From a virus: a stretch of 60,736 nt of DNA. The stretch is from positions 1 through 60,736 of the IMG/VR virus record IMGVR_UViG_3300017917_001558. One strand, written 5' to 3'. Shown here piece after piece: positions 8,963 through 17,013 of this stretch (positions within the stretch are counted from its first letter, which is position 1; each line of letters begins with the position of its first letter). The notes below the pieces were generated by a model. The model was not told the origin of the DNA and ran no database searches. It was given only the letters and a program-made list of their open reading frames with translations. A program made the translations under genes and the position numbers.

Positions 8963-8987
8963 CCTATAAGTAGCTTATATTTATAGG
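8963..8987. promoter_or_regulatory. Divergent late promoter pair on an inverted repeat
   Basis: The 40-bp gap between the tape measure and gp26-like genes contains CCTATAA...TTATAGG as a 7-bp inverted repeat. The minus strand reads TATAAATA (8985 to 8978) toward the tape measure. The plus strand reads TATAAGTA (8965-8972) toward gp26-like. The two late boxes face apart, so one short element can drive both units. Confidence 0.6.
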
Positions 8988-8993
8988 TGATTT

Positions 8994-9839
8994 ATGACCA
9001 AATCTGTTAACCCGCTGAAACAATATTTCAGACAACCTGCAATTTATTTGCAGTTGCCCAGCAAGGGTGAATTCTGGGCCGACGGCTCCCTGGCCTTGAC
9101 CGAAACTGGTGAACTACCAGTGTTGCCCATGACTGCTATCGACGAAATCACATATCGTACACCCGATGCATTGTTTAACGGACAAGCAGTTGTAAACGTA
9201 TTGCAAAGCTGTTTGCCCAATGTAAAAAATGCATGGGAAGCACCTGCTGTAGATGTCAATGCTATGTTGATTGGTATTCGAATTGCCAGCTACGGGCATG
9301 ACATGGATGTAGGCACTACTTGTCCAGAATGCAACACAGACGCTGAAATCACAATTGACTTGCGTGTAATGTTGGATGCGGTGAAAATGCCTGACTACAG
9401 CAAAACTATTCAGCACGGCGATTTGGAAATTACATTCCAGCCTATCACTTACAGAGATCAAAACAAAACAAACCAGTTGCAATTTGAAGCACAACGTCAA
9501 GTTCAGTCTATTACAATGAACGAAGTAATGCCTGACACAGAAAAAGTACTTGAACTCAACAAAGCTCTGGGACGTATTACAGAACTAACACTGGAAGCAC
9601 TGAAGTGGAGCATTGCCAGCATACGCACTCCACAGGCCATGGTAACCGAACCTGAGCACATTCAAGAGTTCTTGCAAAACTGTGATCGTAAACTGTTTAT
9701 GAGTATTCGTGATCGCATTGTTGAAATGCGTACCAATGCTGACTTGCCACCTATTGCTGTCAAATGTGAAAATTGTGGTCACGAATACGAACAATCTGTG
9801 CAATTGGACATGGCAAGTTTTTTCGAAGCCGCCTCCTAA
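8994..9839 (+). CDS. 26: Baseplate hub assembly protein, gp26-like
   Basis: A 281-aa protein resembling the T4 gp26 baseplate family, starting MTKSVNPLKQYFRQPAIYLQ, with LPSKGEFW and LPMTAIDEITYRTPDALFNG in the conserved N-terminal part. Two cysteine pairs, TTCPEC (about 104-107) and VKCENC (about 259-262), could together bind one zinc. It is longer than T4 gp26 (208 aa). A GGTGA ribosome site lies 3 bases before the ATG. The gp51-like gene follows, as hub-assembly genes do in related phages. The symbol is given by similarity only. Confidence 0.8.
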   Translation: MTKSVNPLKQYFRQPAIYLQLPSKGEFWADGSLALTETGELPVLPMTAIDEITYRTPDALFNGQAVVNVLQSCLPNVKNAWEAPAVDVNAMLIGIRIASYGHDMDVGTTCPECNTDAEITIDLRVMLDAVKMPDYSKTIQHGDLEITFQPITYRDQNKTNQLQFEAQRQVQSITMNEVMPDTEKVLELNKALGRITELTLEALKWSIASIRTPQAMVTEPEHIQEFLQNCDRKLFMSIRDRIVEMRTNADLPPIAVKCENCGHEYEQSVQLDMASFFEAAS

Positions 9840-9865
9840 CAGCCACCACCGAAGGTATTTCGGAG

Positions 9866-10054
9866 ATGGTAGATGAAATGGAGAAAGAGGCTAATGCAAT
9901 CCGTTCACAAAGTTTAAAAATGTCTTGGCACATGCGCGGGGGCGCAACCTACGAAGATGTTTTACAGATGAGCTTTAGAGAGCGTCAGATGATTGCTGAC
10001 CTAATCAAAGACAATTTAGAAACTACCAAGAACAGCAAACTACCTTTCTTCTAA
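9866..10054 (+). CDS. 51: Short gp51-like hub assembly protein
   Basis: Sixty-two residues starting MVDEMEKEANAIRSQSLKMS, with WHMRGGATYEDVLQMSFRER and the ending LETTKNSKLPFF. This pattern is familiar from short gp51-like proteins of marine T4-like phages, thought to help assemble the hub. T4 gp51 is 249 aa, so only the conserved end is matched. I chose ATG 9866 because GAAGG lies 10 bases upstream. The frame also opens from an ATG at 9773, inside gp26-like, but that extension looks out-of-frame in composition. The stop overlaps the next start (TAATG). Confidence 0.7.
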   Translation: MVDEMEKEANAIRSQSLKMSWHMRGGATYEDVLQMSFRERQMIADLIKDNLETTKNSKLPFF

Positions 10055-10557
10055 TGGAACTAGAACAAGTTAAAAAAGACATTGAATCATGGATAGAGAA
10101 CTTTTTAGAAGTTCCGCATCCGGCCTTGGGTGGATTCTCCCCTTGTCCTTATGCTCGTTCAGCAAGGATAAAGAACAGCTATGCAGTGTACCTTGGTGCT
10201 GATCCCTACTACGATCTTAAAAATCGCGGGCGCCAAGGCATGGGCGACAAAGAAGTTGTTATCTATGTGTATGACCCAAAGGAGTGGAATCACGATATGT
10301 TATCTAGCAGCATTGGATTAGTTAACAAAGAAGTGTTGTTGCCTAGAGACATGATTGCACTGGAAGATCATCCTGACGATGCGGAAATAGTCAACGGCGT
10401 GTGTATGAATCAAGGAACTTATGCTCTAGCATTGGTACAAAGTTTAAGTGACTTAGACGCCAAAGCAAAACTCATGGCCAGCAAAGGATTTTATCATACA
10501 TGGCCAGAAGAGTATTTGCAACAGTTGTTTCAACATAGACAAGACCCCAGACAATGA
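10054..10557 (+). CDS. Conserved unknown, FSPCPYA motif
   Basis: A 167-residue soluble protein with no membrane segment. The N-terminal region carries ALGGFSPCPYARSARIKNSY (about 24-43), a motif I associate with unassigned proteins of aquatic T4-like phages. The single cysteine there could bind a ligand. Later features are a VVIYVYDPKEWNHDML strand and an acidic helix. It overlaps the gp51-like stop by one base and the next start by four bases (ATGA), so it is translated as part of this operon. No function can be given. Confidence 0.65.
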   Translation: MELEQVKKDIESWIENFLEVPHPALGGFSPCPYARSARIKNSYAVYLGADPYYDLKNRGRQGMGDKEVVIYVYDPKEWNHDMLSSSIGLVNKEVLLPRDMIALEDHPDDAEIVNGVCMNQGTYALALVQSLSDLDAKAKLMASKGFYHTWPEEYLQQLFQHRQDPRQ

Positions 10558-10988
10558 GCTATCAATTTGCACGTATTGATCTAAGTCAAACAAACTACAC
10601 ACCCAGTGTGAAGTGGGAATATCTGCGCAATCCAGACATCAAAACACTCAACAGCATCTACAGAGACTACTGCAAGTACAAGCACTTTGCATCAGTGATG
10701 CCTATATTTGACAGTCGTTACACTGACCCCATGACTGATGTTATTGGATACTACGACCGAGACCGACTGGTAGCGTTTAGTTTGATCCGACGCTACGATG
10801 AACACAATGCTCTATGTGATCAATTTGCATGGAATTACAATAACCCAAAGTTACGTTTGGGAATCGAAACAATGAAAACAGAATGTGCTATCTATCGGGA
10901 ACGAGGATTCAAGTACTTGTATCTTGAGCAAGCACACTTGTATAAACAAAGCATAGACGGCTTTGAACTTTTGGGACCGCTGGAGTAA
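10554..10988 (+). CDS. GNAT-fold acyltransferase-like protein (ATE-like)
   Basis: A 144-aa protein whose C-terminal half, LRLGIETMKTECAIYRERGF then KYLYLEQAHLYK, resembles the last part of GNAT-type aminoacyl-tRNA-protein transferases, where the LG...E...A...G.KYLYLG pattern is common. The N-terminal half contains MPIFDSRYTDPMTDVIGYYD and a strand DRLVAFSLIRRY that fits the acyl-CoA/aa-tRNA fold. A transferase acting on a protein N-terminus or small amine is possible, but it lacks a recognisable cysteine-rich N-terminal domain. It is coupled to the gene before (ATGA) and lies 2 bp before the amidinotransferase gene. Confidence 0.5.
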   Translation: MSYQFARIDLSQTNYTPSVKWEYLRNPDIKTLNSIYRDYCKYKHFASVMPIFDSRYTDPMTDVIGYYDRDRLVAFSLIRRYDEHNALCDQFAWNYNNPKLRLGIETMKTECAIYRERGFKYLYLEQAHLYKQSIDGFELLGPLE

Positions 10989-10990
10989 TT

Positions 10991-12121
10991 ATGTTTAGTG
11001 TACATCAGCATTGGGATCCGCTGAAAGTTTGTGCTGTAGGTCGTAGTTATCCTCCTGAATTTTATTCTTGGATCACAGTACCACATGTTCGCGCTTTGTT
11101 TGAACGCATTGCGATCGAAACTGAAGAAGATTATCAAAATATAATAAAAAAATTACAAGAGTTTGGTGTAACTGTGTTAAGAACAAATTTACCCACTGAA
11201 ACTTTTAAGTTTGGACGTTTCGCTGCCCCACCTATGTGCCCACGAGATCACACTGTGATGATTGGGAATACATTTTATACTAGATTTGGCAACACCGACA
11301 TTGGCGTCAAAAATTTTTATACAAATGTCAAAGATCAAAGTTGGCCAGAATGCAACAGTTTAGAAGAATTCAACAATCTTCCTGCGCACATTCAAGAAGA
11401 GTGTAAGGTAATCCATGGTATCAACCAATATATCATCGATCCATATACTGATATTGTGAACTATGTTAAAGCTCAAGGAAACACTGTCAAATACACAAAC
11501 AGTTATCCAGTCAATGGTGCAATGATTGCACGAATAGGTAAAGATTTATATTTTGGTACTGAAAATTACGATCAAGATCAGCAAACGTATAAATCATTCA
11601 TTGATCAAGAATTCCCTGATCACAGGAACCATATTGTAAACACCGGGGGGCACAGTGACGGTGTGTATTGTCCAGTTTGTCCAGGATTAATTATAAGTCT
11701 GTTTGATGTTCCTACATATCAAGATACATTTCCAGACTGGGAAGTTGTTTTTTTACCTGGCCAAAGTTGGAACAAAGTCAACGGATTCTTACAACTTAAA
11801 CAAAAAAATGCAGGCAAATGGTGGATACCAGGGTTCGAACAAGATCAAGATGTTATCGACTTAGTCGAGTCTTGGCTAGGACATTGGACTGGCTATGTAG
11901 AAGAAACAGTGTTTGACGTCAACATGTTGATTGTTGATTCAAAAAATGTTATAGTATTCAATTACAACAAAACAGTTTTTGATGCACTGGAACGATATGG
12001 CATTACTCCACACATTGTACCGTTTAGGCACAGATATTTTTGGGACGGTGGCATACATTGTGTAACTAGTGATTTACATCGTGAAGGTTCTATGCAAGAT
12101 TATTTTCCAGAAAGAGGCTAA
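10991..12121 (+). CDS. Amidinotransferase / arginine deiminase superfamily enzyme
   Basis: The 376 residues carry all three catalytic blocks of the guanidino-group-modifying superfamily: CPRD (83-86, the Asp), GGHSDG (219-224, the His) and GGIHC (353-357, the Cys nucleophile), the last followed by VTSDLHREG. The length and the GGxHC-TxDLxR end fit glycine amidinotransferase-like enzymes better than short dimethylargininases. Such enzymes move an amidino group from arginine or hydrolyse it. The acceptor cannot be told from sequence. The gene lies in an accessory stretch of the plus operon after the GNAT-like gene and 1 bp before the DUF6614-like gene. No transferred-gene signature such as an adjacent integrase is seen. 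Confidence 0.85.
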   Translation: MFSVHQHWDPLKVCAVGRSYPPEFYSWITVPHVRALFERIAIETEEDYQNIIKKLQEFGVTVLRTNLPTETFKFGRFAAPPMCPRDHTVMIGNTFYTRFGNTDIGVKNFYTNVKDQSWPECNSLEEFNNLPAHIQEECKVIHGINQYIIDPYTDIVNYVKAQGNTVKYTNSYPVNGAMIARIGKDLYFGTENYDQDQQTYKSFIDQEFPDHRNHIVNTGGHSDGVYCPVCPGLIISLFDVPTYQDTFPDWEVVFLPGQSWNKVNGFLQLKQKNAGKWWIPGFEQDQDVIDLVESWLGHWTGYVEETVFDVNMLIVDSKNVIVFNYNKTVFDALERYGITPHIVPFRHRYFWDGGIHCVTSDLHREGSMQDYFPERG

Positions 12122-12122
12122 C

Positions 12123-12458
12123 ATGGCAGATTTATATACAATTTGGGCAGACAAAGAAGGCGACATCTCAGACATTGATTGGGTCAATGGCATGAAGAGT
12201 TTTTTTGATCATTTGATTTCAGAAGGCAAAATGCAGAGTTACAGAATCACAAGATGCAAGATGGGATTCCGTAGTATAGCAGACATGCCAGAATGGATGA
12301 TACTCATGGAGTTCCAGGACATGGCTCAAATGGAGCAGGCATTCAAACGAGTAGCACCGCAAGAAGGTGAGCTTGAAACCAAGCACAAGAGTTTTAATCA
12401 GTTTGTGTCAGGCAACATACAGCATGCGTTGTTTAGAGATTGGCCAGATACTTTTTAA
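12123..12458 (+). CDS. DUF6614-like small protein
   Basis: One hundred and eleven residues starting MADLYTIWADKEGDISDIDW. The order of elements (a first strand LYTIWAD, a helix, YRITRCKMGF, WMILMEFQDMAQMEQAF, and a final Asn/Phe-rich segment) resembles the DUF6614 family, predicted to form a small ferredoxin-like alpha/beta domain. Function is unknown. The start at 12123 is preferred over an in-frame ATG at 12069, which lies within the amidinotransferase gene; GAGGC lies 3 bases upstream. Its tight link to that enzyme suggests a shared pathway. The family name is from memory and should be treated as tentative. Confidence 0.55.
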   Translation: MADLYTIWADKEGDISDIDWVNGMKSFFDHLISEGKMQSYRITRCKMGFRSIADMPEWMILMEFQDMAQMEQAFKRVAPQEGELETKHKSFNQFVSGNIQHALFRDWPDTF

Positions 12459-12467
12459 AATAACTCT

Positions 12468-13511
12468 ATGATATTTTGCGTTTCAAGTATTCAATCTTTG
12501 GGTTGCACATTCTTAGATTGGAGCCTGCATTTTTTGTCTGGTCAGGATTATTTTTACTCAACTAAATCACAATCTTGGGTAGAGTTAAATCAAAATCCCT
12601 TGAGCGAGATCAACAGTCACGGTCACAAGAAAAATCATCCTTCAGGCTCTGCAAACAGTATCAAGTGTATTGAGCTACTAAATCAACTTGATTCTAACAA
12701 GTTGTATTCACTGTATCCTGTTCAGTTACACACCGACGCTGCGCTTGATAATTTAGGTTACACAATTGAGCAACTTGGAGACTCAGACGTCTATAACAAA
12801 GTAAAAATTTTTCAAAGTCAGGATTACTTAAAAACACTTAACCATTGTGTTGACAACAACATCAAAATAATATTTTTAGCAATGGCCCCAGAAGTAAGTT
12901 TGTATAGAATTAAAATTCGACAACTTGACAGATTTTGGACTAAAAATCAAAAACCAAGCTCAACTGATGATCTTGTTGAAGAACTACAAAAAATATTTTT
13001 TAGCAACAGCATCAACACTTGGAAAAATCTAGGCTTAACAAACATTTGGGACGTTAGAGAAAGAATCGCACTTGATTCGAGACCTTTTGACTGCCCACTA
13101 GATCCTGTTTTACCAATGCCACATCTACGAATAGACTGTAGAGATTGGTGGCTGCAAGGCCCTAAAGTAATCAACAAGGCTTTGACATTTTTAGGATTAA
13201 CAGTTGATGCAAACAGACTCAAACAGTGGCTTCCAATTTACTATCAATGGCAAGCCATACAAGCAGCAGCCGTAGAGTTTTGCTATTACCTTGATCACAT
13301 TGTAGATGCCATTGTTAAAAACATTTATTTTGAAATTAATTTGTCGTTTGAACAAGAAGCTGTGGTGCAGCACTGTTTGATTTACAAACACAACTTAAAT
13401 CTTAAAACTTGGGAACTTACAAAATTTCCCAGCAACACTCAAGATTTACATAAACTGCTGGAACCTAACATACATCCAGTTCAAGACATATACTCGAGAC
13501 TTACTGCGTAA
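12468..13511 (+). CDS. Unknown 347-aa protein, last gene of the plus operon
   Basis: It starts MIFCVSSIQSLGCTFLDWSL, a strand-turn-helix beginning similar to three unknown genes on the opposite strand (18249, 21284, 23085), which begin V.Y..GG.G or similar. That beginning recalls the nucleotide-binding start of sulfotransferase-like folds, but the usual PSTB motif is absent. A second block reads IIFLAMAPEVSLYRIKI near residue 135. The protein is Asn/Gln/Leu/Ile rich, without signal peptide or membrane segment. It follows the DUF6614-like gene by 9 bp and ends 11 bp before an 11-bp hairpin. No function is proposed. Confidence 0.6.
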   Translation: MIFCVSSIQSLGCTFLDWSLHFLSGQDYFYSTKSQSWVELNQNPLSEINSHGHKKNHPSGSANSIKCIELLNQLDSNKLYSLYPVQLHTDAALDNLGYTIEQLGDSDVYNKVKIFQSQDYLKTLNHCVDNNIKIIFLAMAPEVSLYRIKIRQLDRFWTKNQKPSSTDDLVEELQKIFFSNSINTWKNLGLTNIWDVRERIALDSRPFDCPLDPVLPMPHLRIDCRDWWLQGPKVINKALTFLGLTVDANRLKQWLPIYYQWQAIQAAAVEFCYYLDHIVDAIVKNIYFEINLSFEQEAVVQHCLIYKHNLNLKTWELTKFPSNTQDLHKLLEPNIHPVQDIYSRLTA

Positions 13512-13950
13512 GTCTATTAACTTCGCTATCGCTCGTTAATGTTATTGACTTCTAGAGCGAAGCGATTAAGTATTCATCCAGATCAATCAGTCACACTTTG
13601 CCCGCACAGGGCAAAAATGAATCTATGCTTCATCCGAGTCGCACAGTCACTAGCGTTAGAGCAATTACAGAGGCGGTTGTCCGGTACCTCGAGCTCAGTT
13701 CTTATCACAACGGCAATCGGCACAACATACGCTAACATATCGTACCGACCTGCTACCCCACGGTAGCGTCATTTTAGCTTTAGAAATTCTGTTCAAACAA
13801 TCAAACCGCAGCAATTCGCGATCTTCGTCCTGTCAAGGATAGTGATTGAGTGCTCACTGGCGCGGTGAGGCTTCGGATCCCTGCGACACTGGGTCCAGGT
13901 TTCTACTGTTCGGCACACGAAGTTGACCTGTGCGAGTCCTAACTGCCTGT
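13512..13950. other. Convergent non-coding region rich in hairpins (candidate structured RNA)
   Basis: About 440 bp between converging operons with no credible gene. I see six separate inverted repeats: TCGCTaTCGCTC/GAGCGAAGCGA (13523-13565, one bulged base), TTTGCCC/GGGCAAA (13597-13615), CGGTAC/GTACCG (13682-13747, enclosing 54 bases), GCTACC/GGTAGC (13752-13767), CTCAC/GTGAG (13854-13870) and GGATCC/GGGTCC (13874-13895). The last needs a U-G pair that works only if the plus strand is transcribed. GC looks higher than in flanking genes. No tRNA T-arm, tmRNA tag or U-rich terminator tail was found. It may be a large RNA or a set of transcription stops. Confidence 0.45.
13523..13565 (+). terminator. 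Hairpin just after the plus operon, possible transcription stop
   Basis: An 11-bp stem with one bulged A and a 21-base loop begins 12 bases after the stop of the last plus-strand gene. No run of T follows, so it may act as an mRNA 3'-end stabiliser, not as a classic intrinsic terminator. Confidence 0.3.
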
Positions 13951-14379
13951 TTAAATTTTGTTGATTATGTGACTGCCGTGGACGCGAACTTGAATGTGAC
14001 CGTTGTAGTAGTCTTTGCTTTCAAGCACACGCCGTGAAAATTGTTCTCTAGCTTCGATATAACTGCATTCTGCTTTTGATTTACAGTAATATAATATTTC
14101 TCGTTTGAAGTTTTCTTTGCCTAATGATTCAACGTCCTTGGTTAATTCTGGACTGGACCCGTAGTATTCTTGCCAGTCTGAATCCACCTTGGTGCGAATC
14201 TTCTTTTTCTTCTTGCTGCCGTTTTTGAGTTTAACTGTTCGTTGAGTTGTCTTTGAGAACTTTGCTAGTTTTTTGCCTATGTATTTGCGATCGTTTGCTG
14301 TATTAGTGATCATGTAGACAAAGCCCACGCAATCTTCTGGGAGAGTTTCCACTGGTTGATTTTCGTAAAGCCATGTCAT
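13951..14379 (-). CDS. GIY-YIG-like nuclease
   Basis: A 142-aa protein with the GIY half-motif in GFVYMIT (19-25) and the YIG half-motif in KYIGKK (33-38), then a basic loop with KKKKK, DWQEYYGSSPELTKDVESLG and YIEAREQF, which supplies the glutamate expected in this nuclease fold. Similar stand-alone proteins occur in T4-like phages, where some are homing endonucleases (Seg type) and others are uncharacterised. No intron or split gene is seen here. It is the last gene of the minus operon, 18 bp after a radical SAM gene, and is directly followed by the hairpin-rich region. Confidence 0.75.
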   Translation of the reverse strand: MTWLYENQPVETLPEDCVGFVYMITNTANDRKYIGKKLAKFSKTTQRTVKLKNGSKKKKKIRTKVDSDWQEYYGSSPELTKDVESLGKENFKREILYYCKSKAECSYIEAREQFSRRVLESKDYYNGHIQVRVHGSHIINKI

Positions 14380-14397
14380 GCAGCATAGTTATGACAC

Positions 14398-15408
14398 TTA
14401 CCAAGAAGTTGCATATTTTTCGTTAACTACGTCGTTTTTACATTTAGTCTGGCATTCTTGCCATTTAAATGTTTGAAACTCAGTATTCCAAAACGAATCT
14501 GCTAATACGTCTGTTAATGTTCTGTTGTTTAAATCAAAGTTGTTTGCTAGTTGCTGCCAGTCTGAATTGTGATTGTATCTGTTTGCTACCCAGCAGCAAG
14601 GGAATAACCTACCGCGGGCATCAATGTACAAACCTTTGTTGCCTATCTCGCACAACGGTGTGATACCGTTGCGACTTTTAGTTTGATTGAATAATTTGTT
14701 GTTTGTAAATGAGATTGATTGCCACCCGCCAGCGTCTGACAATGATGTAATCTCACGTTCAAAACGATGCGTATTGCTTATGTATTTTACACTGGGTTCC
14801 AATGGATCGTCGACTCCATAGGATGAATACACACTGCCAAACTTTGTGCTTTTGGTTAACTGAAATCGATCTACACCAAGTTGTTTGGCAAACTTTTCCA
14901 TGTATTCTAAATGTTCTTCGTTAAATTTGAATGCAATTGCTGCCCATACAATTTGACAACGGCTTGCGGATCTAAGTGTTTGCAACCCTGCAATAATGCT
15001 CTCAAAGTTGCTGTTTACCCGATACAAGTTGTTGCTGGCATTGTCGTAGCCGTCTATGCTAAAGTGAACGCTGTCGTTTTGATCCAATAGTTTGGCCAGT
15101 TGCAACCACCAAGATACCTTCTTGTGACTACCATTGGTAACGATGACAATTTCAACAGGCTTGATATTCTTAATGTACTCAATCACTGGAATTAAATCAT
15201 GTGCGTAGATAGGATCGCCATCGTCGCCACAAAACGTAATCTTCTCAACATTGGCTAATACGAATTCTGGAGTGAAGTTACGTTTGAAAAAATCTAGATT
15301 TAGTTCTGTGTTGATTAATCCGTTAGATACTTCTTGACGTGCGCAACGAGGGCAAGCAAGAGTGCATTTGCTTGAGATTTCAATATGAAAGTGCCAAGTC
15401 GCTAACAT
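14398..15408 (-). CDS. Radical SAM protein with SPASM-like C-terminus
   Basis: The 336-aa protein has the CX3CX2C iron-sulfur motif at Cys15, 19 and 22 (KCTLACPRC), followed by FCGDDGDP near residue 60 in place of the usual GGEP and IVTNGSHK near 93. C-terminal cysteines in PLCEIG, FPCCWV and CQTKC form a SPASM-like auxiliary cluster region. This layout is typical of peptide-modifying or anaerobic sulfatase-maturing type enzymes, but the substrate is unknown. Its start overlaps the stop of the small upstream gene (TAATG), so they are co-translated. It differs in domain order from the two radical SAM genes upstream. Confidence 0.88.
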   Translation of the reverse strand: MLATWHFHIEISSKCTLACPRCARQEVSNGLINTELNLDFFKRNFTPEFVLANVEKITFCGDDGDPIYAHDLIPVIEYIKNIKPVEIVIVTNGSHKKVSWWLQLAKLLDQNDSVHFSIDGYDNASNNLYRVNSNFESIIAGLQTLRSASRCQIVWAAIAFKFNEEHLEYMEKFAKQLGVDRFQLTKSTKFGSVYSSYGVDDPLEPSVKYISNTHRFEREITSLSDAGGWQSISFTNNKLFNQTKSRNGITPLCEIGNKGLYIDARGRLFPCCWVANRYNHNSDWQQLANNFDLNNRTLTDVLADSFWNTEFQTFKWQECQTKCKNDVVNEKYATSW

Positions 15409-15779
15409 TATGTTACATCCGGTTCAATTAGCCATCCAAAATTTAAAACTTTGTGCAACCAAGAAAACACAGGGTACTTGTAGTCAAGAGTCCAATTGCC
15501 GCCAGCAGCAATTACATGACTTTGATAACTTTGTCCAGTCGCATCGTTGAATGTACCAAAATAGCGAAGCTTTTCTTTACCCAAGGAAAACATTTCAATG
15601 CTTTCAATCTCTACAGACTGATCACTGTTGTGTTTTAACATCAATGTATTTTCTAATTGTGTTTCAAGTTGAATTCTATGTTTGTTGCCATCTGCTGGAA
15701 TAGTTGCAGCAAGATTATTGTTGTGATAGATGAGTACATCAATACCAATGTTGTTTAGCTTGATATCAACTATGTTCAT
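15408..15779 (-). CDS. Small unknown protein between radical SAM genes
   Basis: A 123-residue, probably beta-rich protein, MNIVDIKLNNIGIDVLIYHN onward, with VIAAGGNWTLDYKYPVF near the end. No cysteine, signal peptide or membrane segment is seen. I chose ATG 15779 because GAGGAG lies 7 bases upstream; the in-frame ATG at 15794 overlaps that ribosome site and would leave no site of its own. It overlaps the upstream radical SAM gene by 14 bp and the downstream one by a TAATG junction, so a partner or substrate role for those enzymes is possible but is only inferred from position. Confidence 0.6.
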   Translation of the reverse strand: MNIVDIKLNNIGIDVLIYHNNNLAATIPADGNKHRIQLETQLENTLMLKHNSDQSVEIESIEMFSLGKEKLRYFGTFNDATGQSYQSHVIAAGGNWTLDYKYPVFSWLHKVLNFGWLIEPDVT

Positions 15780-17013
15780 GAAAAAACTCCTCAAGGTCAG
15801 GATAGACTGAAATAAATGTTTGATCCCGATCTAACTTATTGTTGAACTGCACAAACTGTTGTCGCAGACTGTGTATGTCAGCAGGTTCTAACTCATTGAG
15901 CAAGGCCAACAAATGTTCAAGATGCTGTGTTAGCACACTGTTAAATTTTGTTTGATCTCTGAGATTTATAATAGTATCGTTGGGTACCAGCCACTTTGCA
16001 TATCGTTGCTTTAATTTTTCTGTTAATATATTTTTGTATGCTGTAGGCAACACCACTACACGTAAAAACTCTGGATGGGATAGATTGTTATTGTCGATAA
16101 TCAATTGATGTTTGATAGCAAAGTCAATTAGAGTATGATAGTCGCCAATACTCAATGCTTGCGGTACTGGTCGCAAAATAATTTTTAGTTGTTCTGATTG
16201 GTTATTCAAATACTGTTCAATGTTAGATTGTACATGTTGATGATCACTCCCAATCCTGATATAATTATTACTGGTTGAAAAATTTTCCACACTTACTTCA
16301 ATTTGAACAGAGTTAAATTTTTTTAACTTGTCAACAAGAGATTGATCATACCCTGTACAGTTGGTTACGAAATTTAAATCAAAGTTTGTATAGTCATTGC
16401 TGATACACCAATCAACAAATTCATAAAATCGATGATGTATCAAAGGCTCACCGCCCATGAAATGTATACTCAATAACTGTTTGTTGTCTTCTACCAAGTT
16501 TAAAAAACTCTTCCATAGTTCATCATCTGTAGTCCAGTCTAACAACGTAGGAGTATCAGTTGGTATCATGTTCAATCTCTTGCGTTGGTCAGACACTTTG
16601 CTGCTGTTAAAAGCATTGCACATTCTGCAGGCCAAATTGCATACATTGCCCAAACTCACATGTAAAAATGCAGGCTTGATAACGTTTACAGAATTCAATC
16701 TAGATTGAATGGGACTTTGTTTAAAACTGTCTTCAAACCATTGATCATGTATAGCAGCTTGCAAATTTCTCTTTTGTCTGGCACTAGGTAATCCAAATTG
16801 TTCCTGGTGCTGGCAAAGTTCGCAGCTAGGCAAAACATCACCAGTTAGTATTTGTGCTCTATGCTGCCCTAGTTTGCTGTCGTTGTTAAACCATTGAATA
16901 AAATTTGTAGGTTTTGTAAATCGTTGATGACTTGAGTGACAATAGCGAACACTACCGTCAACATCGATACGAACTTCATACCAAGGGCTTGCGCAAAAAT
17001 TTTTAGAGTCCAT
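15766..17013 (-). CDS. Radical SAM protein, N-terminal auxiliary cysteines
   Basis: A 415-aa protein with the CX3CX2C motif at Cys125, 129 and 132 (VCNLACRMCNA) and FMGGEPLIH near 190, the SAM-binding GGEP. Before the core domain lies a four-cysteine set, Cys7, 25, 64 and 67 (FCASPWYEVRIDVDGSVRYC and SCELC), as in twitch/SPASM auxiliary iron-sulfur domains, here placed at the N-terminus. VTNCTGYD (about 226) is the beta-5 region. It is a paralogue of the gene upstream (17003-18283), which shares length, cysteine spacing and C-terminal helices. The two overlap by 11 bp. The substrate is unknown. Confidence 0.88.
   Translation of the reverse strand: MDSKNFCASPWYEVRIDVDGSVRYCHSSHQRFTKPTNFIQWFNNDSKLGQHRAQILTGDVLPSCELCQHQEQFGLPSARQKRNLQAAIHDQWFEDSFKQSPIQSRLNSVNVIKPAFLHVSLGNVCNLACRMCNAFNSSKVSDQRKRLNMIPTDTPTLLDWTTDDELWKSFLNLVEDNKQLLSIHFMGGEPLIHHRFYEFVDWCISNDYTNFDLNFVTNCTGYDQSLVDKLKKFNSVQIEVSVENFSTSNNYIRIGSDHQHVQSNIEQYLNNQSEQLKIILRPVPQALSIGDYHTLIDFAIKHQLIIDNNNLSHPEFLRVVVLPTAYKNILTEKLKQRYAKWLVPNDTIINLRDQTKFNSVLTQHLEHLLALLNELEPADIHSLRQQFVQFNNKLDRDQTFISVYPDLEEFFHEHS

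Noticed and set aside
13597-13615. TTTGCCC/GGGCAAA hairpin as intrinsic terminator
   Set aside because: The A-run follows on the plus strand and there is no T-run on either strand's 3' side.
13683-13696. KpnI, XhoI and SacI sites overlapping in GGTACCTCGAGCTC, with GGATCC further on
   Set aside because: It looks like a cloning polylinker, but flanks show no vector sequence and the region continues as phage-like. Chance palindromes are likelier.
13539-13766. 75-codon plus-strand frame in the non-coding region
   Set aside because: No ribosome site, mixed composition without protein-like pattern, and it spans several of the hairpins.
13780-13950. Possible tRNA in the non-coding region
   Set aside because: No T-arm with TTCRANNC flanked by a 5-bp stem was found on either strand.
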